Shown: positions 45,570 to 55,182, counted from the stretch's first letter. The stretch: 64,000 bases of DNA from Cytobacillus gottheilii (GCF_001636345.1 NZ_KV440945.1:3243354-3307353), one strand, 5' to 3'. Notes: a model not told the origin generated them from the sequence alone. Numbers and translations: made by a program.

Positions 45570-48569
45570 TTATCTGTTAGTCAGCAATGGGGCTGTCAAT
45601 TCAATCGTTTCCTTATCATAAAATTGGGAAAGCAAATGCTGATGACAGGTAAAAAATAGAATTTGCCTGTTTGTCAGTGAACGAAGAAGCTTCATCATTC
45701 GCTCTGTCCTGTTATGATCAAAATTAACAAAGCTATCATCGATGATTAGCGGATAGTTCTCTTTTTCATAAGCTGTTTCCGCCAAGGCTAATCTAAGAGC
45801 AACATATACCTGTTCCTTTGCAGCTTGGCTTAGTTCATAAACTTCAAAAGAGGTTTTTCTTTTGTTTTGAATATAAAAGCCGCTTTCTTCCTGCTTTGGC
45901 CAAATCCGAACATATTCTCCGCCCGTCAGTATGCTCAAATGTTCCTCTGCTTTCGCTATAATCTTGGGAAGACGTTCATCTTTAAAAGCAGCAATCGTTT
46001 TTCTCAAAATATGCTGTGCAGCTGCATATTTAGCCCAATCTTGTGCATCCTGATCCAGCTCGGCCTTGATTAGCTTATATCGATGCAGCAATTCTGCATG
46101 TGTACCGCCTTCTTCAATCCGTTTCGCTTCATATTTCATCTCTGCCAACTTTTTTTGGCAGTCGGGAATTGAATTTTCCAGTGAGTCAACAAGATCTGTT
46201 AACTCTTCAAGCGTTTGTTTTTCATTCTTTTCACCTGCCAAATACTCCATTTGTTCTAATGATAACGGTGAAATTTGCAATTGCATCTGTAATGCATCTC
46301 TTCTCGCTTTTATCTGCTCTCTTCGTTCTGCTTGTTTTGCCAGCTCTCGAAAATGCTCTTGATCTGCTGCATTTCCTTGCTTCATTAGTTCTGAAAGTTC
46401 CTCTTGATACTGACTGATCTCAAGCAGATAGGTGTGCTCTTCCTCTTCCAGCTTCTGAAGTTCCCGAGCAGCTTCCTCTTCCTTCCCTTTTTTAGCTATT
46501 TCATCTTTTAACATTTTTCTTAATTCATAAACCTTCTCTGCATAACTTAATTCATGATGAAGGTGAAATCTTTCTGCCAGTTTATCTATTTTCTCTTGCA
46601 GCATTTTTAGACTTTCAGATGTTTGAGCATACTCTTGAACAATATGTCTTTTTCCTTTTACAGCGGTTTTCAATTGTTCAAGCAAACGATAGGCTTCACC
46701 TAGTTGCTCAAGTGTCTCTTCATTATGCAAAGGAAGATGAAGATGAGCGCAAAGCTCCTGCAGCTTCTTTTTGGATTGCTGAAAGGCAACTTCCCAACGT
46801 TCAAATCCTGAAATGATCTTTTCATTTGAGAGAATCTCCTGCTGCATATAGATCTCCAGCTCTTTTAGTTTCTGTTTTCGTTCGTCGTTTTGTGCTTTTA
46901 AAACAGCAAGGGTCTTTATATCGTGGTCTGGAAGCTCTTCGAGGCGCTTTTCTATGTCTATCAGCCGCTGCTCTAAGCCCGCAGTGTCTCCTGCATCCAT
47001 TTTTGCCTTAGACTTTACTATGAAATGATATATAACAAATAGCAGACCTGCAGCACCTATTATCCCTATGAGCCATTCCTGCTGAAGCAGCGACCAAACA
47101 GTAAGAATGAAGAACAAACAGGCTAATAAAACGGCTGGCTTCGCATCGTTTTTCGGTTTTCTTTGCTGCCGCTGTCCAGATCGACCCGAATTCTCTGCCT
47201 TTTGTTTCTTCCTCATTTCATCAAGTTCCTGCTGCAGCCTGCTTCTTTCCTCAACCTCATCCTGTTTCTTCTGTAATTCATCCTCTTCTTTAGAAGACAG
47301 CAGCAGAGCTTTGAGCTCGTTCACTTTTTTCTCGAGCAGATCCAATTCCCTTGTACTCTCATTAAATTGCTCATCCAAATCCGCTTTCTTGGCAACTAAT
47401 CTTTTATATTCATCCTCAGCTTCTGATACTTGCTTCTTTTTATGAATGCTTGTATCAATAGAGGCAATTTCGCCATCAGATAAGGTTATATTTAACCTTT
47501 CGTTTAAGTCTTGAACATCACTCTCTATGTTTGCACGTTTTAAAGAAAGTGTCTTTTCCTCTTCTCTAAGTTTTTGCATAAGCGGAAGCTGTTCCGAAAT
47601 ACTTGTTATTTCTTTTTCAGCTGACAATATTTCTTTATTTGCCTGGCCCGCTCGAATCTCCTCGGATAATTGTGTAATCTGCTTCTTTAAAGCAGATTGC
47701 TTTGCGAGAAGCGGTCGCTGCCCTTCAAGAAGCCGTTCGAAGCGAGCTAAACCATCGATTGGGAATACGAGGTCCTTATATGCAATCCATTCTTTCTCCA
47801 GAAGCTTATTTTCCTTGTAGACTGGCTCTATCTGCTGCCAGGAAGTAAGAGTATGAACATTCTCTTTGCTTTCAGCCAGGTCTTTCTGCATTCTCTTAAT
47901 CTGTTTCTCAAGCTTTTCTATTTCTTTTATAAGATGCCAATATTCCTCGTTTTTTTGCTCTGCCATTTGAAGCTTTTTGTACAGTTCTTTTACTTCTGAA
48001 ATTTTTTGATTTAATGCTGGCTTTTTTCCATTCGGTTTAAAACGCGTTTCCAGCTCTTTTTGCAGCGTTTGCTCTGCCAGAAGGAGCTGATCTGTGCCAA
48101 GGGCGCCAGCAGAAAAGAGCAGCCTGCCCAGATCCTCGCCATTCATCTGGTGGATATTCTGCAATCCATGAACATTAAAAGAAAAGATTGATTGAAACAT
48201 TTTTTTATCCATGTCATGCAATAATTCTTTTAAGAGCGCTTCAGAACCAGCACTTCCATCTTCCATTCTGACCGTAACATCTCCGGCTGACTTTCCCTTC
48301 ACCCGTTCAATAACCGCTTTGCCTTTGCCTGGAAATAAAACGGTCAGCTTGCCTCCATACTTGCTGCCTTCTTTTGGTTCATACCTCGATTCGTTTTGCT
48401 GTTTGGGCGGGAATCCAAAGAGGATAGCATGTATAAAGGCCATGATCGTTGATTTTCCTGCTTCATTTTCACCATAAAACACTTGAAAATCGCCAATTTG
48501 TGAATAGGTCTTATCCACTAGCTTGCCGTATCCATAGATTTGTATTTCTATAATCTTCAGGATGAGCAC
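45570..48569 (-). CDS. yhaN: YhaN, SbcC/Rad50-like ATPase
   Basis: A very long (about 996-999 residue) SMC-like ATPase. Walker A is GENEAGKST (near residue 35); long coiled-coil arms occupy roughly residues 180-420 and 520-830 with two hydrophobic spans between (VLLACLFFILTVWSLL and LIGIIGAAGLLFVIYHF); the C-terminal lobe has LSQAAKEQVYVALRLALAE (signature) and YPLIIDDSFVNFDHNR (Walker B). The nuclease partner YhaO is encoded just upstream. GTG 48569 is embedded in the SD AAGGAGGTG; a CTG at 48560, 8 nt from that SD, would give the expected start MKIIEIQIYGYG, so non-standard initiation is likely. Confidence 0.9.
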   Translation of the reverse strand: MLILKIIEIQIYGYGKLVDKTYSQIGDFQVFYGENEAGKSTIMAFIHAILFGFPPKQQNESRYEPKEGSKYGGKLTVLFPGKGKAVIERVKGKSAGDVTVRMEDGSAGSEALLKELLHDMDKKMFQSIFSFNVHGLQNIHQMNGEDLGRLLFSAGALGTDQLLLAEQTLQKELETRFKPNGKKPALNQKISEVKELYKKLQMAEQKNEEYWHLIKEIEKLEKQIKRMQKDLAESKENVHTLTSWQQIEPVYKENKLLEKEWIAYKDLVFPIDGLARFERLLEGQRPLLAKQSALKKQITQLSEEIRAGQANKEILSAEKEITSISEQLPLMQKLREEEKTLSLKRANIESDVQDLNERLNITLSDGEIASIDTSIHKKKQVSEAEDEYKRLVAKKADLDEQFNESTRELDLLEKKVNELKALLLSSKEEDELQKKQDEVEERSRLQQELDEMRKKQKAENSGRSGQRQQRKPKNDAKPAVLLACLFFILTVWSLLQQEWLIGIIGAAGLLFVIYHFIVKSKAKMDAGDTAGLEQRLIDIEKRLEELPDHDIKTLAVLKAQNDERKQKLKELEIYMQQEILSNEKIISGFERWEVAFQQSKKKLQELCAHLHLPLHNEETLEQLGEAYRLLEQLKTAVKGKRHIVQEYAQTSESLKMLQEKIDKLAERFHLHHELSYAEKVYELRKMLKDEIAKKGKEEEAARELQKLEEEEHTYLLEISQYQEELSELMKQGNAADQEHFRELAKQAERREQIKARRDALQMQLQISPLSLEQMEYLAGEKNEKQTLEELTDLVDSLENSIPDCQKKLAEMKYEAKRIEEGGTHAELLHRYKLIKAELDQDAQDWAKYAAAQHILRKTIAAFKDERLPKIIAKAEEHLSILTGGEYVRIWPKQEESGFYIQNKRKTSFEVYELSQAAKEQVYVALRLALAETAYEKENYPLIIDDSFVNFDHNRTERMMKLLRSLTNRQILFFTCHQHLLSQFYDKETIELTAPLLTNR

Positions 48570-48573
48570 CTCC

Positions 48574-49797
48574 TTAGCTTTGATATAGTAACTGCATTAA
48601 CAGATTTTCTGCTTCTTTTGAAATGGAATCCAGCTCATCTTCACTCTTTTTTTGTAAAAACCTTCTCGCTTCCGGATGCTTATATAAAAGTTCTAAGCTC
48701 ATGCCAATTCCTTCCAAATCGCCAGCTGCATGAAACATTTCTGCAAAAAAAGCGGATTCGGACATCAGTTTCTCTTTGTTCCATTTTTTTCTTTCATTTA
48801 CAAGAAGGTCAGCAATCCATATAAAGCCATCTTCCCCTTCTGCTTCATGCTCCTGCAGCATTTCAAGCAGCTCCCCCTCGCGAATAGCAGCTGCATCCTT
48901 TGAAGGTAGATCTGTATTTTGCAGAGTCAGGGTTAAAATTTTTGCTTGGCCGTTCATTTTTTCTTCATCTAAAAGGTCTAGGCACTTTGAATAGATTTCC
49001 TGAAAAGAAGCAGCTTCCTCACAGTTTAATTCTCTTTCAGACCACACAACTGGAGCTGTCTTTATAAATGTCATTTCTGCACCTTTTTCTGAAAGCTGAA
49101 CGAGATAACAGCCCTTATCTCCTGTTTCCTTCACATGCCTGCCTTGGGTATTGCCTGGATAAACTATTGGCGGTTCATTTTGAATTACATTTCTTTTATG
49201 TATATGTCCGAGTGCCCAATAATCAAAGTTCTTATCTGCCAGCTCAGAGATGGTAAAAGGAGCATAGGTTCCGTGCTCACTTTCTCCTTCAAGCTGACCA
49301 TGCAGAATACCGATGTCAAAATCCGCTCCATCTCTTTTTTTATAATGCTGAATCATGCGCTCATATACATGCCTGCTATGATAACTAAATCCATATAAAT
49401 GAACAGAAGTTTGTGACTCTGTTAAAAACTCCACCGTTTCAACTTGGTTTGAGAAGAGATGAACATTGTTCGGGAGAGGCAGATGAATCCAGCTGCCCTC
49501 CATGTGATCATGATTCCCATGTACAGCGAATACAGAAATACCCTTTTCGGCGAGCCGCTCCATTTCTTTTATAAAAATGATTTGGGCACGAATACTGCGG
49601 TCTTCTGCATCAAATAAATCACCAGCTAACACAACAAAATCTACATTATGTATGATCGCAGCATCCACTATGCTCGAGAGCGATTCAAATGTACTCTCTC
49701 TCAGTTTTGAAAAAATAGGCTGAGGCAAATGGCGCAGTCCAGCCATTCCGCTGTCTAAATGTAAATCCGCCGCATGAATAAATGTTACTTTCTTCAT
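48574..49797 (-). CDS. yhaO: YhaO, SbcD/Mre11-like DNA repair nuclease
   Basis: A 407-residue metallophosphoesterase. Metal-binding motifs appear in order: HAADLHLDSG, VLAGDLFDAEDRS, FAVHGNHDHMEG, DIGILHGQLEG and WALGHIHKRN. The C-terminal 130 residues form a capping/partner domain. It acts with YhaN in double-strand-break or hairpin processing. A minus-strand TACAAT at 49831-49836 is a likely -10, and a LexA-like box lies over the -35 region (49851-49864). First gene of yhaO-yhaN-yhaM; yhaN begins within 5-14 nt. Confidence 0.93.
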   Translation of the reverse strand: MKKVTFIHAADLHLDSGMAGLRHLPQPIFSKLRESTFESLSSIVDAAIIHNVDFVVLAGDLFDAEDRSIRAQIIFIKEMERLAEKGISVFAVHGNHDHMEGSWIHLPLPNNVHLFSNQVETVEFLTESQTSVHLYGFSYHSRHVYERMIQHYKKRDGADFDIGILHGQLEGESEHGTYAPFTISELADKNFDYWALGHIHKRNVIQNEPPIVYPGNTQGRHVKETGDKGCYLVQLSEKGAEMTFIKTAPVVWSERELNCEEAASFQEIYSKCLDLLDEEKMNGQAKILTLTLQNTDLPSKDAAAIREGELLEMLQEHEAEGEDGFIWIADLLVNERKKWNKEKLMSESAFFAEMFHAAGDLEGIGMSLELLYKHPEARRFLQKKSEDELDSISKEAENLLMQLLYQS

Positions 49798-49850
49798 TCC
49801 GATCCCTCTTTAACTAGGTTTTATGCACTTATTGTACATGAATTCAAAAG

Positions 49851-49864
49851 CGAATGCACGTTCT
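49851..49864 (-). promoter_or_regulatory. LexA-like operator in front of yhaO
   Basis: CGAATGCACGTTCT matches the 14-bp consensus CGAAC-N4-GTTCG at eight of ten defined positions. It overlaps the expected -35 of the yhaO promoter. Confidence 0.5.
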
Positions 49865-49891
49865 CCATATATCGTATTCGGTAAAAAAACC

Positions 49892-49920
49892 ATAAAAAAA
49901 GCCCCCAGATGGGAGCCTAG
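49892..49920 (-). terminator. Terminator after yhaP
   Basis: GCTCCC pairs with GGGGGC across ATCT; seven T follow on minus, 11 nt past the stop. Confidence 0.78.
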
Positions 49921-49926
49921 AACATT

Positions 49927-51180
49927 TTATTCCTTATTGGACAGCTGCAATGCTTTCTTAATGTCTTTAAACGAAGAAGACTTGCCGTATAATAATACGC
50001 CGCCTTTGTATACTTTGGCTCCAAAGATGGCGAGCACAATGATGGAAATCAGCAGGATTGCGATTCCTAAAATCGGCTCCCACACTGGAAGAGTCAGCAT
50101 TCCTACCCTCATAAACATAATCATTGGAGTGAAAAATGGGATGTAGGATGTGATCGTTACAAAGGATGCTTCAGGATCCGTCAATCCAAACATGGCAATT
50201 AAAAAGGCCGCAACAATTACCATTGTCATTGGTGTAATCATCTGCTGCACATCTTCAATTTTGCTGACAAGTGATCCTAAAAATGCAGCAAGAGTCGCAT
50301 ACAGGAAATATCCTAAAATAAAGAAAATGACAGCATACGTGATCGTGATAGCAGGAACATCGCCAAAGCCAAAGAATTCAAAAAAGCCGCCCTGCATCGA
50401 GTCAAGATTCTGTTTTACAAAATAATATCCAACAGCAAGGATGACCAGCATTTGTGTCAGGCTTAATAGGGCAACACCCAATATTTTGGCAAACATCTGT
50501 CGGATCGGTGGCACACTTGAAATGAGAATTTCCATAACACGGGATGATTTCTCTGTTGCAACCTCCATCGCAATCATATTTGCGTACATAATCACCGCAA
50601 AATAAATAACAAAGAGAAGAACATACACGAGACCGCGTGCCTGATTCAATTCCTCTGCTGATTTAGCATTATCCTCAAGTGCAGCTGTATTAAAAGAAAC
50701 TGGATCATAAAGCTGATTTAATTGCTCTTGTGTTAAGTTAACTTCTGAGGCTGCCATGACCGTCTTCAATTGCTGAAGTGCACCCTGTAATTCTCCGGAG
50801 ATTGTTGAATCTGCCACACTTCTTGCTTTATATAATCCTTCTGGCATATTATCGCTATTCATCGATAAAAGCAGCAAACCGCTATACTCTCCATTTGTTA
50901 CTGCTTCCTCTGCCTCTTCTTCTGTTCCAGTGAACTGTTCAACAATCAGTTCACTCTCTGCAAGCTCAAGCTGTTCTGCCAAAGGAGCATATAATTCTGA
51001 TTCCTGATCCATAACCAGTACTTGATCTGCCGCTTCATCTCCTTCAAAGAAGCCGATGATATTGTTCATATTTGCCAATCCTGCTACAAGCAAAGCTGTT
51101 ATGATCGTGGTAATTATAAATGATTTCGTTTTTAGCTTAGAAAAGTAGGTATGAGATAATATAATCCAAAAACTATTCAT
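49927..51180 (-). CDS. yhaP: YhaP, ABC-2 type exporter permease (NatB-like)
   Basis: A 417-residue permease. One N-terminal span (SFIITTIITALLVAGLANM) precedes a soluble outer domain of about 150 residues rich in acidic residues, then five or six C-terminal spans with RQMFAKILGVALLSLTQML and SKIEDVQQMITPMTM, the pattern of NatB/YhaP Na+ or toxin exporters. The ATG at 51180 overlaps the yhaQ stop by 8 nt; longer frames start inside yhaQ. With YhaQ it makes a complete ABC exporter of unknown substrate. Confidence 0.9.
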   Translation of the reverse strand: MNSFWIILSHTYFSKLKTKSFIITTIITALLVAGLANMNNIIGFFEGDEAADQVLVMDQESELYAPLAEQLELAESELIVEQFTGTEEEAEEAVTNGEYSGLLLLSMNSDNMPEGLYKARSVADSTISGELQGALQQLKTVMAASEVNLTQEQLNQLYDPVSFNTAALEDNAKSAEELNQARGLVYVLLFVIYFAVIMYANMIAMEVATEKSSRVMEILISSVPPIRQMFAKILGVALLSLTQMLVILAVGYYFVKQNLDSMQGGFFEFFGFGDVPAITITYAVIFFILGYFLYATLAAFLGSLVSKIEDVQQMITPMTMVIVAAFLIAMFGLTDPEASFVTITSYIPFFTPMIMFMRVGMLTLPVWEPILGIAILLISIIVLAIFGAKVYKGGVLLYGKSSSFKDIKKALQLSNKE

Positions 51181-52072
51181 ATGCCGCACCTGCTTTCTCA
51201 ATAAAGATATCGTTTAATGAAGGCTCTTCTAATTCAAATTTGCGGATAAAGCCTTTCCCGACTATTTCTTTTAAAATAGCTTCCGCATCCTCTTCTTTTG
51301 AGATTTGCAGATGTGCACCCTCTGCGGTTAGCTTCGCCTTCAGAACAAGAGGATGTGTTTTGAAAAACTCCATTGAAAAATCGCCATGAACGATTAAATT
51401 TTTGCGACCGAATGAACGTTTAATTTCTTTAAGCGATCCATGCACAATCGGCTTTCCCTTTTGCATAATGCATAAGTGCTCACAAAGCTCTTCAACATGT
51501 TCCATTCGGTGTGAAGAAAAGACAATCGTTGTTCCTTTTTCTTTTAAATCGACTACAGCTTCTTTTAATAATTCAACATTAACGGGGTCTAGCCCGCTGA
51601 AAGGCTCATCTAAGATTAATAGCTCAGGTTTATGTATAACTGCTGTGATAAATTGAATTTTTTGCTGATTGCCTTTAGACAGCTCTTCCACTTTCTTGTC
51701 AGCGTATTCTGGCACCTTAAATCGATTCAGCCAATAATCAAGCTCCGACAAAACATCCTGCTTCTCCATTCCCCGCAATCGTGCTAAATAGACAATCTGA
51801 TCCTTTACCTTCATTTTTGGGTAAAGACCGCGTTCTTCGGGCAGATAACCGATAATATGACTTGTCTTATAATCAATCCTGTTCCCTTTCCATGTAATGG
51901 TTCCATCGGTAGGATCAATTAACCCAAGGACCATGCGAAAGGTAGTTGTTTTACCTGCACCGTTTGCACCAAGAAAGCCAAACATCTCTTTTTCCGGGAT
52001 TTCCAGTGATAAATCATCAACGGCTGTAAATGAACCAAATCTTTTTGTGACTTGGGCCAGCTTTAATACCAT
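51173..52072 (-). CDS. yhaQ: YhaQ, ABC transporter ATP-binding protein
   Basis: A 299-residue ATPase: Walker A GANGAGKTT, Q-loop LPEERGLYPKM, signature variant LSKGNQQKIQ, Walker B LLILDEPFSGLDP and H-loop FSSHRMEHVE, plus a C-terminal DUF4162-like extension of about 80 residues ending EEPSLNDIFIEKAG. It pairs with YhaP. The ATG at 52072 has a GGAGGAGA SD. First gene of a two-gene operon. Confidence 0.92.
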   Translation of the reverse strand: MVLKLAQVTKRFGSFTAVDDLSLEIPEKEMFGFLGANGAGKTTTFRMVLGLIDPTDGTITWKGNRIDYKTSHIIGYLPEERGLYPKMKVKDQIVYLARLRGMEKQDVLSELDYWLNRFKVPEYADKKVEELSKGNQQKIQFITAVIHKPELLILDEPFSGLDPVNVELLKEAVVDLKEKGTTIVFSSHRMEHVEELCEHLCIMQKGKPIVHGSLKEIKRSFGRKNLIVHGDFSMEFFKTHPLVLKAKLTAEGAHLQISKEEDAEAILKEIVGKGFIRKFELEEPSLNDIFIEKAGAAYE

Positions 52073-52209
52073 ATAATCTCCTCCTTTAAACGGCCATATC
52101 TTATATACGAATGAGAAAAGAAAAAAGTTCCATTAAAAAATTGCGTTCATTCTATTCGTATGATTGAATAGTGGTAACAGTCAGAATTCTTTATGAAAAG
52201 GAGAATCTT

Positions 52210-52395
52210 ATGCAAACATATAAACTGACAGTCTTTGAACAAGACGGTGAAAAAATTCTGGATGAAGCCTTTCAGGCACAAAATGACCAAGAAGCAAAAA
52301 CAAAAGGAGAGAACCTGCTGCACGAAAAAGCCATGCATGAAAAAACGCATCGCTGTACCTCTCCTGCTGGCAAACTCATTCTATTCCACCGCTGA
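52210..52395 (+). CDS. yhzD: YhzD-like small protein
   Basis: A 61-residue soluble protein: MQTYKLTVFEQDGEKILDEA, a charged middle and the end TSPAGKLILFHR. Length and position between yhaQ and yhaR fit YhzD of B. subtilis; function is unknown. The ATG at 52210 follows AAAAGGAGA; an upstream in-frame ATG at 52171 lacks an SD. Confidence 0.85.
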   Translation: MQTYKLTVFEQDGEKILDEAFQAQNDQEAKTKGENLLHEKAMHEKTHRCTSPAGKLILFHR

Positions 52396-52504
52396 ATATG
52401 TGGATTGATCATCTGGCTCTGTCCAGCCTTATTTTCATAGCATTCTCTTTTTTATGTAAAACATCCTTTTTACTGATGGATTTATGAAAGAATAACAGTT
52501 TACA

Positions 52505-52559
52505 AAAGGAAGGCGGGCGATCCAATTTGCGTAAAGCAACATTGGATAGTCCCGCCTAA
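52505..52559 (-). terminator. Terminator after yhaR
   Basis: AGGCGGG and further ATCCAAT parts pair with ATTGGAT and CCCGCCT (one bulge), followed by TCCTTTTG on the minus strand. Confidence 0.75.
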
Positions 52560-52565
52560 CTAAAA

Positions 52566-53342
52566 CTATTTGCCTTGAAATACTGGCTTTCTTTTTTCGA
52601 TAAATGCTTGTATCCCTTCTTTATGATCCTGTGTTTCTCTCATTTTGGCCTGTCCCAGCTTTTCAAGCTCCAGCACCTTTAAAAGCAATGGGCGATTTTT
52701 ATCTGATAGTATTTTTTTCGTTTTGATCATAGCTTGTACAGGACTGCTCAGCCATTTATTAATCTTCACATCAAGGGCCTCTTCCAGCTCTCCAGCAGCT
52801 ATTTCATGAATGATGTTTTTGGAAAATGCCTCTTCAGCACTTAAGATCTTCCCTTCCCAGATCAGCTGTTTTGCTTTATCTTCACCAATTCTATTTTCAA
52901 GGAAGAAATGTGCCCCTCCATCAGGGATTAAGCCGATGCCAATAAAGTTCATCGCCAGCTTGCTGGCAGAATCAGCGATAATATAATCGGTTGCAAGAGC
53001 TAAACTAAGCCCAAGACCGGCAGCTGCCCCTCTCACTGCACTAATTGTCAGCATAGGCATACTGTAAAGAGTTACAACCAATTCGTTAATACAGTCCATA
53101 ACCTGATAGAAATCGCTTTCATTTTCAGCCGCCATCATCGTCTTTATATCCCCGCCAGATGAGAACGCTCTGCCTTTACCAAGCAGGACAACAATATCAA
53201 TTCCATCCGAATTACTCACATCTTTTAATACACTCAATAATTCTTTCAGCATCTCAACATCAAGTGCATTTAACGAATCAGGCCGGTTTAGCTCGACCGT
53301 TGCAACTCGATCGTTTACACTCAGATTTACTTTTCCCATCAT
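52566..53342 (-). CDS. yhaR: YhaR, enoyl-CoA hydratase/isomerase family
   Basis: A 258-residue crotonase-fold protein. The CoA/oxyanion segments RAFSSGGDIKTMM and GAAAGLGLSLALATD are present, but both hydratase glutamates are missing: the first site has Gly-Leu-Ser and the second reads FIGIGLIPDGGAHF. An Asp in IGLIPDGG is the catalytic residue of PaaG/enoyl-CoA isomerases, so an isomerase role is more likely than hydration. GGAGG precedes two adjacent ATG codons (53342, 53339); either may serve. Position fits yhaR of B. subtilis. Confidence 0.88.
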   Translation of the reverse strand: MMGKVNLSVNDRVATVELNRPDSLNALDVEMLKELLSVLKDVSNSDGIDIVVLLGKGRAFSSGGDIKTMMAAENESDFYQVMDCINELVVTLYSMPMLTISAVRGAAAGLGLSLALATDYIIADSASKLAMNFIGIGLIPDGGAHFFLENRIGEDKAKQLIWEGKILSAEEAFSKNIIHEIAAGELEEALDVKINKWLSSPVQAMIKTKKILSDKNRPLLLKVLELEKLGQAKMRETQDHKEGIQAFIEKRKPVFQGK

Positions 53343-53486
53343 TATTCCCTCCTTTTCCATCTCTCTTCCATTATAAAGACAACATCACCATTTGAGAAAT
53401 ATTTTCAGAATAATTCATTAAAATAATATCTGACTTCATGAAGTCCTTGTAAAAGTAACAGGCTTTGTAAAAGGGAACAATTGAAT

Positions 53487-53516
53487 AAGCGCTTGGACAA
53501 AATATCCCAAGCGCTC
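53487..53516 (-). terminator. Hairpin after the acyl-CoA ligase gene
   Basis: AGCGCTTGG pairs with CCAAGCGCT, 9-10 nt loop; only a weak T-rich tail (TTATTC) on minus. Confidence 0.5.
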
Positions 53517-53526
53517 GATCCGTATA

Positions 53527-55149
53527 TTAGTTCAGCTCCGAACTCATCATTCGAACCTGATCTCTTAATCTCATTTTCAGAAACTTCCCGACAGACGTTT
53601 TTGGTATTTCCTCCATGAAAAGAATGTCATCAGGCAGCCACCATTTCGCAAACTGCGGCTGTAAGAAGGTGTATAACTCTTCTTTCGTTACTTTTCCTTT
53701 GTATCCTTCCTTTAAAACAACACAGGCAACGGGACGCTCCTGCCATTCTTCATGCGGAACAGAAACGACAGCCGCTTCAAATATGGCTTCATGTGCCATC
53801 AATGCATTTTCAAGATCAACCGAGGAGATCCACTCACCGCCGCTTTTTATTAAATCCTTTGTACGGTCTACAATTTTCATAAAGCCCTCTTCATCAACAG
53901 TCACTACATCACCGGTATAAAGCCAGCCATCCCGAAACGCTTCATCCGATCGCTCATCACGATAATACCCCGATGCAATCCACGGTCCCCGTATCGCTAA
54001 TTCGCCCATTTCCTTACCGTCCCATGATGCTTCTCCATCTTTTCCGACAACCTTCATTTCCAAGCCAGGGACGAGAATGCCTTGCATGGCTTTAATATTT
54101 AACTTTTCTTCTGTAGAAAGTTCTTCCTGATAGCTTTTTAATGAAGAAATAACAACAAGCGGACTCGTTTCTGTCATTCCATAAGCATGCATAAACGGAA
54201 TGCCGTGCTTCTCTTCAAACGCTTTTATCATCCCGCGTGGTGCTGCTGATCCGCCGCAGAGGACACTTCGCAGTGAACTCATGTCATAATTGTTTTCGTC
54301 TAGTTCTTTTAACAGCCCAAGCCAAATGGTAGGAACGCCGGCAGTAATGGTCACCTTCTCAGACTCTATTAGTTCCGCTATTAATTTTGGTGTAAAGTAA
54401 GGACCAGGCAAAACTAAACTTGTGCCAAACCATACCGCTGCAAAAGGCAGTCCCCAGGCATTGACATGAAACATTGGCACGACCGGCAGTGCAATATCCT
54501 TTTCACTGACAGCGGCGCTATCTGCCATTCCAAGCGCCATACTGTGTAAAACAATGCCGCGGTGAGAATAGACAACTCCTTTTGGATTACCTGTTGTTGC
54601 TGATGTATAGCACATCCCTGCAGGTGCGTTTTCATCTAAATCATCAGGATATTCATAGTTTCCGCTTGCTTCCTGCAGCAATCTTTCATAATTATAAACA
54701 GATTCTATCGTTGTTTCAGGCATTTCATCTTCAGCACACATGACAATAAAGGCCTTCACAGTTGTCAGCTGGTCCTTTACCTTTTCAATTAATGGGAAAA
54801 TGTCAGGATCGATCAGCAGCACCTGATCTTCTGCATGATTGATAATGTATATAATGTGCTGCGGAGAAAGTCGGATATTAATTGTATGCAGAACAGCACC
54901 GCTGCACGGAATCGCAAAATAGGCTTCTAAGTGGCGGTGATGATTCCATGCTAATGTACCAACTTTATCTCCACGTTTAATGCCCAGCTTCTGCAGACTT
55001 TCAGCCAGCCTTTTTGTTCGTTCTGCAATCGTTTTGTACGTAAAGCGCTGAATGCCGCTGCCTGTTCTTGAGACAACCTCTTTTTTTGGAAAAAACTTTT
55101 CAGCTCTTCTAATCATCTGCGTCATCGTCAAAGGTGTTTGCATCATCAT
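53527..55149 (-). CDS. Long-chain/medium-chain fatty acyl-CoA synthetase
   Basis: A 540-residue adenylate-forming ligase with CYTSATTGNPKGVVYSHRG (P-loop), MHAYGMTETSPLV, YTGDVVTVDEEGFMKIVDR and the C-terminal KTSVGKFLKMRLR with its catalytic Lys. The sequence is of the AlkK/FadD3-like group (SGGEWISSVDLENALM), different from LcfB. Natural substrate length cannot be read off. GGGGGA lies 7 nt before the ATG at 55149; an ATG at 55155 is too close. A perfect cre site lies 20 bp upstream, predicting repression by CcpA on sugars. Confidence 0.9.
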   Translation of the reverse strand: MMMQTPLTMTQMIRRAEKFFPKKEVVSRTGSGIQRFTYKTIAERTKRLAESLQKLGIKRGDKVGTLAWNHHRHLEAYFAIPCSGAVLHTINIRLSPQHIIYIINHAEDQVLLIDPDIFPLIEKVKDQLTTVKAFIVMCAEDEMPETTIESVYNYERLLQEASGNYEYPDDLDENAPAGMCYTSATTGNPKGVVYSHRGIVLHSMALGMADSAAVSEKDIALPVVPMFHVNAWGLPFAAVWFGTSLVLPGPYFTPKLIAELIESEKVTITAGVPTIWLGLLKELDENNYDMSSLRSVLCGGSAAPRGMIKAFEEKHGIPFMHAYGMTETSPLVVISSLKSYQEELSTEEKLNIKAMQGILVPGLEMKVVGKDGEASWDGKEMGELAIRGPWIASGYYRDERSDEAFRDGWLYTGDVVTVDEEGFMKIVDRTKDLIKSGGEWISSVDLENALMAHEAIFEAAVVSVPHEEWQERPVACVVLKEGYKGKVTKEELYTFLQPQFAKWWLPDDILFMEEIPKTSVGKFLKMRLRDQVRMMSSELN

Positions 55150-55168
55150 AAACATTCCCCCTTTATAT

Positions 55169-55182
55169 AGTAAACGCTTACA
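55169..55182 (-). promoter_or_regulatory. cre site (CcpA operator) upstream of the acyl-CoA synthetase gene
   Basis: On the minus strand TGTAAGCGTTTACT fits the consensus TGWAARCGYTWNCW at all positions. It lies 20-33 bp upstream of the start codon, typical of a roadblock or promoter-overlapping repressor site. Confidence 0.75.
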
